Assembly (NCBI GenBank): GCA_965368585.1
Contig: CBDUNM010000012.1
Coordinates: forward strand, 1 to 60,297
DNA: 60,297 bases
Origin: JARRQB01 sp965368585
GTDB lineage: Bacteria; Pseudomonadota; Gammaproteobacteria; Chromatiales; Chromatiaceae
Reading direction: 5' to 3'
Positions 41,948 through 50,801 of the stretch are shown piece by piece. The stretch's first letter is position 1. Each line of letters starts with the position of its first letter. The notes under the pieces are model-generated. The model was not told the DNA's origin and ran no database searches. It saw only the letters and a list, made by a program, of their open reading frames with translations. The position numbers and the translations under genes were made by a program.

Positions 41948-42952
41948 ATGAAGGTTTGCCATTTCGTCGCTTCAACCGGCCTGGGGAGAGGAGAGATCTA
42001 TATCGATCTGGCTAATGAAATGTGCCATTCGATCGAGGTGTCGCTCGTCATACCGGCTGGTGCGAAGTATCTTGAACGTATCGACCCGCGTATTCACGTC
42101 TTTGAGTACAAGGCCAGGGACAATCGCAGAAACCCTTTTCTATTGGCGGAAGTCTACCGACTGATAAAGCACGCAGATCCCGACATCGTCCACACTCACT
42201 TTGCAAAAGCGACGCAAATTTTCGTTCTGCTCAACACGCTCCTCAAGCTCCCCCACATTGCAACCAAGCACAACCCCCGCAAGGCGAAGATCTTTCGTCG
42301 GGTACCCCATGTTGTCGCCGTCTCCGAGGAGGTGAAACGGACGATCAACGAAAATGCGGTGGTTATCTACAACGGAATCAGACCCGTCAGCGTGGGCAGG
42401 AAAATTGACCGAAACGGTTGCCTGCGCCTGCTCGCGGTGGGCAGACTTGACACAATAAAGGGTTTCGACGACCTGATTCGAGCGGTTTCCGGTTTAAACT
42501 TTCCGTTTCGACTGACCATCATCGGAGAGGGCGAAGAGCGGCCAAGCCTCGAGAAGTTGATTCATGAGCTGGGACTGGAGAAGCAGGTGTCCCTGCCCGG
42601 TTACCGCACCGATATTCCTGAAAACATGACGAACACGGATATATTCGTCGTCTCTTCGCACAGCGAAGGGTGTTCGGTCGCGGTCATCGAAGCCTTGTTC
42701 TACGCACCGTTGATACTCTCGACGCGTGTCGGAATAGCGCCCGAAATTTTTCCCGATGCGCTGCTCATAGAGAACAGGGACATCGCAATGAAGCTGAAAT
42801 TCGCACATGACCACTATGAACAACTATGCGCGGAATTCAGGGCCTTCAGGGCCCAGCACGCCGACAGATTCGTGCTCAGCGCCACCGTCTCAAGACATAT
42901 CGAAGTATATGAGCGGATTCTGCGGAGTCGCCCGCGCAAGCAGGCCTCGTAG
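41948..42952 (+). CDS. Family 4 glycosyltransferase
   Basis: A 334-residue GT-B enzyme. N-terminal domain: MKVCHFVASTGLGRGEIYIDLANEM; C-terminal donor domain: LLAVGRLDTIKGFDDLIRAV near 157, LTIIGEGEERPSLEKLI near 188 and SSHSEGCSVAVIEALFYAPLILSTRVG near 235, the E-x7-E region. Probably transfers a sugar in LPS core or O-unit assembly. Relatively A/T-rich compared with flanking genes. ATG 41948 is favoured over TTG 41939. Confidence 0.9.
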   Translation: MKVCHFVASTGLGRGEIYIDLANEMCHSIEVSLVIPAGAKYLERIDPRIHVFEYKARDNRRNPFLLAEVYRLIKHADPDIVHTHFAKATQIFVLLNTLLKLPHIATKHNPRKAKIFRRVPHVVAVSEEVKRTINENAVVIYNGIRPVSVGRKIDRNGCLRLLAVGRLDTIKGFDDLIRAVSGLNFPFRLTIIGEGEERPSLEKLIHELGLEKQVSLPGYRTDIPENMTNTDIFVVSSHSEGCSVAVIEALFYAPLILSTRVGIAPEIFPDALLIENRDIAMKLKFAHDHYEQLCAEFRAFRAQHADRFVLSATVSRHIEVYERILRSRPRKQAS

Positions 42953-43074
42953 AGAGCACAGGTCACGACCGAGATTCGGCGATACTCGTAGTGATATGAT
43001 TGGCAGACTCGCCGCTGACCTAACGCAACACCGATGGGTGCCAGGCACTCGAGAGCCTCCACAAGGAACCAACC

Positions 43075-44136
43075 ATGTCGGAAAACGCTGCAACAGTCGC
43101 TGAAGGCAAGATCCGCGCCGCTCTTATCGGGTGCGGAAGAATAGCTACTAAACACTTCGACGCCATCGAGCAACACCGTGAGCGTATCGAACTGGCCGCG
43201 GTTTGCGACAACCGGCATGACCGCCTGGAAGCGGCGGTCGCGCGAACGGGCGCCATCGGCTTCAGCAATCAAACCACCCTGCTGGCCGAATGCGATGCGG
43301 ATCTGATCATTCTTTGCACACCCAGCGGCCTTCACCCCGCCCAAACGATCGAAGCGGCTGCGGCGAAACGGCACGTTATGACGGAGAAGCCGATGGCGAC
43401 GCGCTGGGCGGACGGGCTGCGCATGGTCGAGGCGTGCGACAATGCGAACGTGCATCTGTTCGTGGTTAAGCAGAACCGGCGCAACCCCACGCTGCAAATG
43501 CTGAAGACCGCTATCGACCAAAAACGATTTGGCCGGATTTACACGGTTTGTGTCAATGTCTTCTGGACGCGACCTCAATCCTACTACGACCAGGACGCGT
43601 GGCGTGGCACGTGGGAATTCGACGGCGGCGCTTTGATGAACCAGGCCAGTCATTACGTTGACCTGCTTGACTGGCTGATCGGACCGGTCGCGAGCGTACA
43701 GGCATTTACGGCTACGCTTGCGCGCGATATCGAGGTCGAAGACACCGCGACCCTCAATATTCGCTGGCGTTCGGGTGCGTTGGGCACCATGAACGTTTCA
43801 ATGCTCACCTATCCCAGGAACCTCGAGGGTTCTATCACCATCATCGGCGAAAAAGGAACAGCCAGGGTCGGCGGGGTGGCAGTGAATGAAATCCAGCACT
43901 GGGATTTCGAATCCGGCAATGAAGACGACCAAAGCGTGGAATCGGCAAATTACGAAACAACGTCCGTGTACGGTTTTGGGCACCCGTTATACTACGACAA
44001 TGTGATCAATGTGTTGCAAGGGAACGCCGAAGCGGCCACCGATGGCCGTGAGGGTTTGCGTTCGCTCGAAATTCTCATTGCCGCCTATCTGTCGTCCCGG
44101 GACGGCAAAAGCGTGTCCCTGCCGCTAGTCTATTGA
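43075..44136 (+). CDS. Gfo/Idh/MocA oxidoreductase (WbpB-like)
   Basis: A 353-residue NAD-dependent sugar dehydrogenase. Rossmann loop ALIGCGRIATKHFDAIEQH at 14-32, EKPMATRW near 103 (catalytic K-P motif), and FDGGALMNQASHYVDLLDWLIGPV near 182. Sequence style and the next gene match WbpB, which oxidises UDP-GlcNAcA at C3 to feed the WbpE aminotransferase. The acetyltransferase starts 8 bp after its stop, so the two are coupled. Confidence 0.9.
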   Translation: MSENAATVAEGKIRAALIGCGRIATKHFDAIEQHRERIELAAVCDNRHDRLEAAVARTGAIGFSNQTTLLAECDADLIILCTPSGLHPAQTIEAAAAKRHVMTEKPMATRWADGLRMVEACDNANVHLFVVKQNRRNPTLQMLKTAIDQKRFGRIYTVCVNVFWTRPQSYYDQDAWRGTWEFDGGALMNQASHYVDLLDWLIGPVASVQAFTATLARDIEVEDTATLNIRWRSGALGTMNVSMLTYPRNLEGSITIIGEKGTARVGGVAVNEIQHWDFESGNEDDQSVESANYETTSVYGFGHPLYYDNVINVLQGNAEAATDGREGLRSLEILIAAYLSSRDGKSVSLPLVY

Positions 44137-44144
44137 GCCACCGT

Positions 44145-44729
44145 ATGAACTATCAGATCCACGAATCCGCAATCGTTGATGACGGCGCTGAGATCGGAGC
44201 GGGAACGCGCATCTGGCATTGGGCCCACGTCTGTTCGGGCGCAACGATCGGTAAGGCATGCTCCCTCGGTCAAAATGTTTTCGTCGGCAACAAAGTCGTC
44301 ATCGGGAACAACGTCAAGATCCAGAACAATGTATCCGTTTATGACAACGTAACGCTGGAGGACGATGTATTTTGCGGGCCGAGCATGGTGTTCACCAATG
44401 TCTACAATCCCCGCTCGGCCGTACCGAGAAAGGACGAGTATCGTGACACGCTCGTCAAGCGCGGCGCGACCCTGGGGGCGAACTGCACGCTAGTGTGCGG
44501 CGTTACCGTCGGCGCGCATGCCTTCGTGGCGGCGGGCGCGGTCGTCACCCGAGACGTCGCCGACTTCGCCCTGGTGGCGGGTGTGCCCGCGCGGCAAATC
44601 GGCTGGATGAGTCGGTACGGCGAGCGTCTCGAAGTAGCCGTTGAAGGGCGCGGAGAAGCGATCTGTGCGGCGTCCGGCGACCGCTATATCGTCGAAGGCG
44701 GAGCCTGCCGCCTGGTCGAGAAAACCTAG
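44145..44729 (+). CDS. Hexapeptide-repeat N-acetyltransferase (WbpD-like)
   Basis: A 194-residue left-handed beta-helix acyltransferase: repeated hexapeptides from IHESAIVDDGAEIGAGTRIWHWAHV through CSLGQNVFVGNKVVIGNNVKIQNNVSVYDNVTLEDDVFCGPSMVFTNVYNPRSAVPR, the last being the WbpD-type substrate segment; then GATLGANCTLVCGVTVGAHAFVAAGAVVTRDV. Acetylates the 3-amino group of UDP-GlcNAc3NA to give the 2,3-diacetamido sugar. ATG 44145; a TTG at 44133 would overlap the previous stop. Confidence 0.9.
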   Translation: MNYQIHESAIVDDGAEIGAGTRIWHWAHVCSGATIGKACSLGQNVFVGNKVVIGNNVKIQNNVSVYDNVTLEDDVFCGPSMVFTNVYNPRSAVPRKDEYRDTLVKRGATLGANCTLVCGVTVGAHAFVAAGAVVTRDVADFALVAGVPARQIGWMSRYGERLEVAVEGRGEAICAASGDRYIVEGGACRLVEKT

Positions 44730-44980
44730 TTTCCGATGCGATTACGCTGCTGGGCAGGAACCACCACACCACGGGCGCCACTGCGCGTTCGCGTATCACA
44801 CAGGGAGACGCGCCATAGGTCGCAGAGGTGGGCCGAGTGGTTGGTTGCGTGGACATCGACAGCAGGGATGCTGTCACGAGCCCCCAAGGAAGGGTTGACG
44901 ACGTCCCTCGAAACGAACCGCCCGGCCCACCCGGCATCGAAGACTGAATCGACCTTTGACAGCAGTGGATGGGGCTTGGC

Positions 44981-46075
44981 ATGAAGGTCGTACAACTCTT
45001 ACCCGAACTCAATGAAGGCGGCGTCGAGCGGGGAGTGGTTGAACTCAATCGGGAGTTCGTGGACGGCGGTCTGCAAAGCGTGGTGATCAGCAACGGGGGG
45101 CGTCTCGCCGAGCAAATCACCGCACACGGCGGGCAGCACATCACTTTCGATGTCTGTTCGAAAAACCCCTTTACCGTGCCTCGGCGGGTGATCGAACTCA
45201 GGCGCTTATTGCGCTCGCTGCAGCCCGATATCGTCCATGCGCGCAGCCGGGTGCCCGCGTGGCTGGCGTACTTCGCCAGAAAAAAATGCCCGTTTAATTT
45301 TGTCACCACCGTGCACGGCATGAACAGCGTAAACCGCTACAGCCGGATCATGACGGCGGGCGACAAGGTCATTTGTGTTAGCGAGGTCATTCGTGAACAT
45401 TTGTTGAAAAACTATCCGGTGGATCCACACAAATTGGTTGTCATTCAGCGTGGCGTGGACTTGCGGTCGTTCGACCCGATGGTGGCGAATACCGCTCTCA
45501 TCGACGCCTTTAAGGACGAGTTCGCGCTGCACGGTCGATACGTCGTCACCAGCGTCGGCAGAATTACGCATCTGAAAGACTATGAAACCTTCATACGCGC
45601 AGTGGCAGCCTGCCGAACGCAGATCCCGCACATCAAGGGCCTGATCATCGGCGGCGTTCACCCAGACAGGGCCAGCTACTTTGCCGAACTCCAACAACTG
45701 GTCGAATCGCTGGGCGCGGCGGATCTTGTTAGTTTTGCCGACAATCAAAGGCACATGCCGGAGATATATCTGTTGAGCGATCTGGTGGTTAACGCCTCGT
45801 TGAAAATGAGCAACGTCGGACGGACCGTCACCGAAGCGTTGGCGATGAACACCCCGGTACTCGCGACCACACTCGAGGGGCTGAACAATCTGGTCAAAGA
45901 CGGCATCAACGGCTACATCATTCGTACGCAAGACCCGACCGATCTGCGCGATAAAATATTGTTAGCCCAAGCTTCGCCGATGCGCAATATCCGCGCTACG
46001 GTAGACCCGGAATTCACCCTGACGAAAATGGCCGAGAAGACGCTCGGCGTTTACCGATCGTTCGGTCACCAATAG
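44981..46075 (+). CDS. Family 4 glycosyltransferase
   Basis: A 364-residue GT-B glycosyltransferase: LLPELNEGGVERGVVELNREFV at 6-27, PDIVHARSRVPAWLAYFARKK near 85, VTTVHGMNSVNRYSRIMTAGDKVICVSEVI near 108, VVTSVGRITHLKDYETFIRAV near 187, and ASLKMSNVGRTVTEALAMNTPVLATTLEGLNNLVKDGINGYI near 278. LPS-core or O-antigen type. Starts 251 bp after the acetyltransferase; that gap has no gene. Confidence 0.92.
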   Translation: MKVVQLLPELNEGGVERGVVELNREFVDGGLQSVVISNGGRLAEQITAHGGQHITFDVCSKNPFTVPRRVIELRRLLRSLQPDIVHARSRVPAWLAYFARKKCPFNFVTTVHGMNSVNRYSRIMTAGDKVICVSEVIREHLLKNYPVDPHKLVVIQRGVDLRSFDPMVANTALIDAFKDEFALHGRYVVTSVGRITHLKDYETFIRAVAACRTQIPHIKGLIIGGVHPDRASYFAELQQLVESLGAADLVSFADNQRHMPEIYLLSDLVVNASLKMSNVGRTVTEALAMNTPVLATTLEGLNNLVKDGINGYIIRTQDPTDLRDKILLAQASPMRNIRATVDPEFTLTKMAEKTLGVYRSFGHQ

Positions 46076-46123
46076 GCCGACTTGGGCGGCGTCCGTATCC
46101 TGGCATCCGGAGTAGGCGCAAAT

Positions 46124-47593
46124 TTAGATTTCCGGCGGAATGATCGCCCATTCAACGGCCTGTTTTGGGATAGCTGCGCCGGTCTGCCACTTCAATTCGA
46201 TCGTCGGTTGCTGCTGCAGTTCGCCGAAGCGTTTTCGGTATAGTTCGATATCCCGCGGTGCGGCAGCGTCCCCGTCCCACAAGAGCACGCCACCTGACTC
46301 GCGCACGCGCTGATCGTCCATCCACGGCGCGTGCGCGGGATCACCGTCGAGATAGACCGACGGCCGATCGACCGAGTACCACCCCAGGTTGCCGCCCAAC
46401 CATTCGTCGCCGACGACGACCGGGAGGGGGCTCCGAAAGCGGTCGCGCCAGACCGATGTGATCTGCAGCGCCAAGTCTCGACCGGCAAAGTGCGTTCTCT
46501 TGCCCTGGTCTTTGATGTACGGATGCAGCAGTGTCATCGCTGCGTAGACGCTCAGCGCAAAGCCGAACCAGACTATCACCGCAGCGATCAATCGGCCTGC
46601 ACGCATCGTTTCACGCCGCGGCGCGAACCACAGCACCAACATCAAGCCACTGATCGCGAGCAACGGGGTACCCCACATCGAACGCAGCTTCAGCGCGGCC
46701 AATGCGGAAACTGCAACAAAGACGAAGACGGGCCCCAGACCGACGAACAACAGATATCGCCGACCCGCAAACGGGGGGTTTCGAAATCGCGGGCGGCCCA
46801 GGGTGGCCAGCAGCGCCGCGGCGGGCAACAGCATCGCGATCTGCGCACCGAGGAATTTGAGCGGGTAATAGATGTGGCCGGACCAGGAGGCCTCGCTCCC
46901 GGCGCGATCCATCCCGTAGCTTACCGTGACGAAATCGTTCGCAACGAGCCAGTACCAATGCGGTGCGGTCAGGCCGACGAAAATCGCCACCGCCAGGTAA
47001 AACCCCGGCCTGCCGAATTCCCGCCGGGTCTTTGCACTCGAAACCATATACAGAAACATCGGCAGCAGTAGAAACAGCATCAGGTACTTACTGAGAATCC
47101 CGAACCCCGCAAACAGGCCGGTCGCTGCCCAGTAGCGCAGATTACCGCGCGTCAACGCACGCTGCAGATTAAGAATCGTCAGCGACCAGCACGCCAGCAG
47201 GATGACGTTGACGTTGAACTCGGGACTGGTGAAATTGTGGTAGACGACTCCCTCGAGCAGCATGACGGAAAACACCGCCGGCAGCGGTTCGAGGTAGTCC
47301 TGGGCGAGCTGCCACATGGCCCAGAACGCCGTAACGACACAAACCTGGGAAGCGAGGTACAGTCCCCAATCGCCGCCTCCGGAGAGCCAGCCGAAGACTT
47401 CCGCCAGCCAGGCCGAAAGCGGCGGATGCTTCAAGTAGCCCCATTGCCATTCCCGTCCCCAGGCCAGGGCCTCGATGACATCCAAAGGCAGGTTCGCATT
47501 AACCAGGGACGGGACCAGCGTCCAGCCAAACACGTGCAAGGCCGCGAGCGACCAAAACAATGTGGTTGCATGAACGGGCGATCGCCGATCCAT
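46124..47593 (-). CDS. Family 39 membrane glycosyltransferase (ArnT-like)
   Basis: A 489-residue polytopic protein with about ten helices. The first loop GREWQWGYLKHPPLSAWLAEVFGWLS near 44 has the aspartate-less variant of the GT39 catalytic loop seen in PMT_2 enzymes; ILSKYLMLFLLLPMFLYMV follows, and a soluble C-terminal periplasmic domain begins near 370. ArnT relatives move a sugar from undecaprenyl phosphate onto lipid A, core or protein. ATG 47593 has AAAGGTAG upstream. With GtrA, the GT2 and the decarboxylase upstream it forms a glycan-decoration set. Confidence 0.85.
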   Translation of the reverse strand: MDRRSPVHATTLFWSLAALHVFGWTLVPSLVNANLPLDVIEALAWGREWQWGYLKHPPLSAWLAEVFGWLSGGGDWGLYLASQVCVVTAFWAMWQLAQDYLEPLPAVFSVMLLEGVVYHNFTSPEFNVNVILLACWSLTILNLQRALTRGNLRYWAATGLFAGFGILSKYLMLFLLLPMFLYMVSSAKTRREFGRPGFYLAVAIFVGLTAPHWYWLVANDFVTVSYGMDRAGSEASWSGHIYYPLKFLGAQIAMLLPAAALLATLGRPRFRNPPFAGRRYLLFVGLGPVFVFVAVSALAALKLRSMWGTPLLAISGLMLVLWFAPRRETMRAGRLIAAVIVWFGFALSVYAAMTLLHPYIKDQGKRTHFAGRDLALQITSVWRDRFRSPLPVVVGDEWLGGNLGWYSVDRPSVYLDGDPAHAPWMDDQRVRESGGVLLWDGDAAAPRDIELYRKRFGELQQQPTIELKWQTGAAIPKQAVEWAIIPPEI

Positions 47594-47642
47594 CGGACTA
47601 CCTTTGGCGTAGACGGCTGACACTCAGCAGATGCCTGAACGC

Positions 47643-48041
47643 TCAACCGATGGTGATTGGCGGTTTAAAAACCAGGTAGCGGTTGGCCAGAAACGTCGTC
47701 GCGGCAGAGATGACTGTTGCAGTAACAAAACCCCACTCATACCGTAAACCCCAAAACTCGGTGAAAAGGTACATCAGACTGGTGTGGATGCCCATCACGA
47801 CCAGGTAGGTGAATACAAAGCGCAGCGCGTAGTGAGCGTGCTGTCCTTGTGCATTGAATACGAAACGATGATTACCCAGATAGGACACCGAAATGCCGAT
47901 CACGCTGCCTATACCGGTCGCGGCCGTCGGTCCCATCCACCCGAGAACATCGACCAATGCCAATATCATCAGGAAATGGACGAGGGTCGCGGCCAGGCCG
48001 ACCACAATGAACATGCCACCCTGTCGAACCACGCTTGCCAT
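47643..48041 (-). CDS. GtrA family polyprenyl-phosphate sugar flippase
   Basis: A 132-residue, four-helix GtrA protein: FIVVGLAATLVHFLMILALVDVLGW at 11-35, GSVIGISVSYLGNHRFVFNAQGQHAHYALRFVFTYLVVMGIHTSLMY at 45-91, and VTATVISAATTFLANRYLVFKP at the end (N-R-x-x-V-F family ending). Thought to flip undecaprenyl-phosphate-linked sugars to the periplasm. Lies between the GT39 and GT2 genes. Confidence 0.92.
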   Translation of the reverse strand: MASVVRQGGMFIVVGLAATLVHFLMILALVDVLGWMGPTAATGIGSVIGISVSYLGNHRFVFNAQGQHAHYALRFVFTYLVVMGIHTSLMYLFTEFWGLRYEWGFVTATVISAATTFLANRYLVFKPPITIG

Positions 48042-48116
48042 TTAAACCACCGCCCATCGATTCACGGTATTACCGACCAATCCAATCGATACCGCTGCCA
48101 AACGTCACCCAGCTCG

Positions 48117-48132
48117 CCGACCGACCGACCGA
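48117..48132 (+). repeat. Short tetranucleotide repeat (CCGA)4
   Basis: Four consecutive CCGA units in the 241-bp non-coding gap between the GT2 stop and the GtrA start. Too short to be a strong phase-variation tract, and not inside a coding frame. Confidence 0.7.
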
Positions 48133-48282
48133 CTCGGCCCAAAAGGAGACCCGCCGCAGGTCGATAGGACGTAAACTCCAAGCATATCGCCGACAGCGGT
48201 TGCCGCACGACCGCACAGCGCCAACGGCGGTGTGGTTGCTCCTAGCCGAATTCCGTAAAGTAGTTGATTTCAGGCGGACACG

Positions 48283-49233
48283 CTAATGCGCTTCCTTTAC
48301 CGTATCGATCTTTTCGACATAATCGAACCCGACCTTGACGGGCAACAAACCCGCCGTATTGCGCGTATTGATCGCCAGCAATAGCGAAACCAGCGCGATC
48401 GTTGCCGTTTGCACGAGCAGACCGATGAGCGCGCCGACCGCTACCGTCAACCAGCCTGGTGTCGCATACCCCAGCAATTTAACGATCAACGCCACCAGTA
48501 TCAACACGACACTGGACAGAGCGACAAACGCGCAAAAAAGAATAATCCGGGTCAGCACGCCTTCGACGAAGACCGCCACCGAGCGCACTCCGTGGGTGAT
48601 CAGCGATACCAGGTTCATTTTTGAGCGTCCGCAGTAACGCTTGCCTCGATCCGTTTCGATATTGCGTCGGCTCAACCGTGACGCAATGATCGTGGCCGGC
48701 AAGTGCATCCATAGCTCCTCCATGTGTACGAGACGGCGCAGCGCTAACGGCGTTAGTGCGCAAAAATTGCCGAATCGGATTTCTTCGCCCGTCAGTAGAT
48801 AGAACAGGCCGCGATACAGCCGATAGAAGACCTTGAAGATGCGGCTCTCTTCACGCTTGCGGCGCTGCGCCACAACAACATCACAGGCTTCACTTTCAAG
48901 CTCCTCCAGCAGCCTGGATACATCCTGTGGTCGATCTTCGCCATCGCCGTCCATGATGACAACCTGATCGGCATCGGCGCGCCTGGCGACCTGAATGAGA
49001 CCGGTTGCAATGGCCCGTTGATGGCCCAGATTGCGCTTTAAGGTAATCAATTCGATATCGTACGGTCGATCGCGTAGATGACGCACTTCGATCGGGTCTT
49101 CCAGCGACCCGTCGTCCACGACGACGACGACCAGCTGCCGCGCATCGTTGCGCAACTGCGTCAATTCGTCCAGCAGGCGCATGAGCGACGGGCGATCGTT
49201 GAATGCCGGCGTTACGACGTAAAGCTTCTTCAT
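48283..49233 (-). CDS. GT2 polyprenyl-phosphate sugar transferase (GtrB/DPM1-like)
   Basis: A 316-residue glycosyltransferase: catalytic domain VVTPAFNDRPSLMRLLDELTQ, VVVVDDGSLEDPI near 44, GHQRAIATGLIQV near 75, and DADQVVIMDGDGEDRPQDVSRLLEEL near 90 (D-x-D), then two C-terminal helices (GVLTRIILFCAFVALSSVVLILVALIV and LLVQTATIALVSLLLAI) as in GtrB/ArnC. Loads a sugar onto undecaprenyl phosphate. Starts 4 bp after the decarboxylase. Confidence 0.9.
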   Translation of the reverse strand: MKKLYVVTPAFNDRPSLMRLLDELTQLRNDARQLVVVVVDDGSLEDPIEVRHLRDRPYDIELITLKRNLGHQRAIATGLIQVARRADADQVVIMDGDGEDRPQDVSRLLEELESEACDVVVAQRRKREESRIFKVFYRLYRGLFYLLTGEEIRFGNFCALTPLALRRLVHMEELWMHLPATIIASRLSRRNIETDRGKRYCGRSKMNLVSLITHGVRSVAVFVEGVLTRIILFCAFVALSSVVLILVALIVKLLGYATPGWLTVAVGALIGLLVQTATIALVSLLLAINTRNTAGLLPVKVGFDYVEKIDTVKEAH

Positions 49234-49237
49234 ACGG

Positions 49238-50203
49238 TTATAATTGCAGTTGCCCAAGTTGCGCCAACTGCTTGAAGTAAGCAATCGTCTTTGCCAGTCC
49301 CTCGCCCAACTGTACACGCGGCTCCCACGACAGTTCGCGACGTGCCAGCGTAATGTCCGGTTGACGCTGCACGGGATCGTCGGGCGGCAAACCGAGAAAG
49401 TCCAGTTCAGACTTGGATCCCGTCATCTCTATGACTTGCTGCGCCAGCTCGCGAATACTGAACTCGCCGGGATTGCCCAGATTGACCGGTCCGACCAGCG
49501 TATCGGGTGCTGCCATCAGGCGCACAAAACCCTCGATCATATCGTCTACGTAGCAAAACGAGCGGGTCTGGCTGCCGTCGCCGTAGATGGTAATCGGATC
49601 ATCACGCAACGCCTGTACGATGAAATTCGACACCACGCGACCGTCATTGGGATGCATACGGGGGCCGTAAGTATTGAATATTCGTGCTACGCGGATGTTC
49701 AAGCCATGTTGACGGTGATAGTCGAAAAACAAGGTTTCGGCACAACGCTTGCCTTCGTCGTAACAGGCGCGTGGCCCGATGGGATTCACGTTGCCCTGAT
49801 AGCTTTCCGGCTGCGGGTGAACTTCCGGGTCACCGTATACCTCGCTGGTCGACGCCTGGAAAATTTTTGCTTTCACGCGTTTTGCCAACCCGAGCACGTT
49901 GATCGCGCCATGCACGCTGGTCTTGGTGGTTTGAACGGGATCAAACTGGTAGTGGACCGGGGATGCCGGACAAGCCAGATTGTAGATCTCGTCGACTTCG
50001 ATATAAAGCGGGAACGTGATGTCGTGCCGCATCAGTTCGAAATGCCGATGATCCATCAAATGCATGACGTTATCGCGTGTGCCGGTGTAGAAGTTATCCA
50101 CACACAGCACGTCGTGCCCGTCGTCCAACAGGCGCTCACACAAATGGGATCCCAAAAAACCGGTGCCACCGGTTACCAAAATTCGCTTTCTCAACCCTTG
50201 CAT
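49238..50203 (-). CDS. UDP-glucuronate decarboxylase (UDP-xylose synthase)
   Basis: A 321-residue extended SDR: VTGGTGFLGSHLCERLL at 9-25, the UXS-type CVDNFYTGTRDNVMHL near 35, YNLACPASPVHYQFDPVQTTKTSVHGAINVLGLAKRVKAKIFQASTSEVYGDPE near 75, and YDEGKRCAE near 146 (Y-x3-K). Converts UDP-GlcA to UDP-xylose. ATG 50203 has AGG before it. Sits in front of the polyprenyl GT2, suggesting the transferred sugar is a pentose. Confidence 0.92.
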   Translation of the reverse strand: MQGLRKRILVTGGTGFLGSHLCERLLDDGHDVLCVDNFYTGTRDNVMHLMDHRHFELMRHDITFPLYIEVDEIYNLACPASPVHYQFDPVQTTKTSVHGAINVLGLAKRVKAKIFQASTSEVYGDPEVHPQPESYQGNVNPIGPRACYDEGKRCAETLFFDYHRQHGLNIRVARIFNTYGPRMHPNDGRVVSNFIVQALRDDPITIYGDGSQTRSFCYVDDMIEGFVRLMAAPDTLVGPVNLGNPGEFSIRELAQQVIEMTGSKSELDFLGLPPDDPVQRQPDITLARRELSWEPRVQLGEGLAKTIAYFKQLAQLGQLQL

Positions 50204-50801
50204 CAGACAACCTAATCGACTGTGTAAATTGACAGACACGCGTCTGCTCGGGTGCGGCACGCCCGCAGGCTCGCTGCAAACGTCAAGATTACCGGAACGC
50301 TCGGACGGCGTCTCGGCGTTATATGTGCAATGGGGGCGCCTTTGCGCATGGCCCCGGGGTGTCCCGGCGCGCGAACAACCGTTACTCAGCTGTCAGCGGC
50401 CTGTTCGAGCCTTCTGTCCAAAGAAGCGCCGATCAATTCATCCTGAATTGTCAGGACCACTTCCGTGTGCCGTGGACAGTCTGAACCGATCAGTTCTTCG
50501 CTGCGGCTGTGCATTGCTGACCGCAGCAACCGCCACGATGCACTTGCGTCGCAGCACCAGCTTCGACATACGGCGATTTCTTAGCCATGAGCGGTTTGAT
50601 TATGCAGTGCCTCGTGGAGCCGTCTGCGCTTGTCGAATATCAACTGAAATCCGTGACCGGCGGCGAATCGCCCGCCGTTCATATAGGGGATACTCGATTG
50701 TGCAGTTCTCACGACTGCGCACGACGCCTTTGTCGTAATAACTTCAGCACGGCGGGCGGGCGGGGCAATCGCCTGGCGCTATGCCGTCGGCGCGACGACT
50801 A
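50204..50801. other. 598-bp gap with one perfect inverted repeat
   Basis: Open frames here give cysteine/arginine-rich sequence without family character; no gene recognised. CAATTCA-TCC-TGAATTG (50434-50450) is a perfect 7-bp inverted repeat that could be an operator for UDP-glucuronate decarboxylase and the following leftward genes. Confidence 0.45.

Noticed and set aside
44824..44860. GAGGTGGGCCGAGTGGTT resembles the 5' end of tRNA-Ser/Leu
   Set aside because: No matching 3' acceptor strand, anticodon arm or T-arm follows within the required distance.
50163..50738. 191-codon rightward frame in the gap upstream of the pentose genes
   Set aside because: Cys/Arg-rich sequence with no motif, and overlaps the start of the decarboxylase gene.
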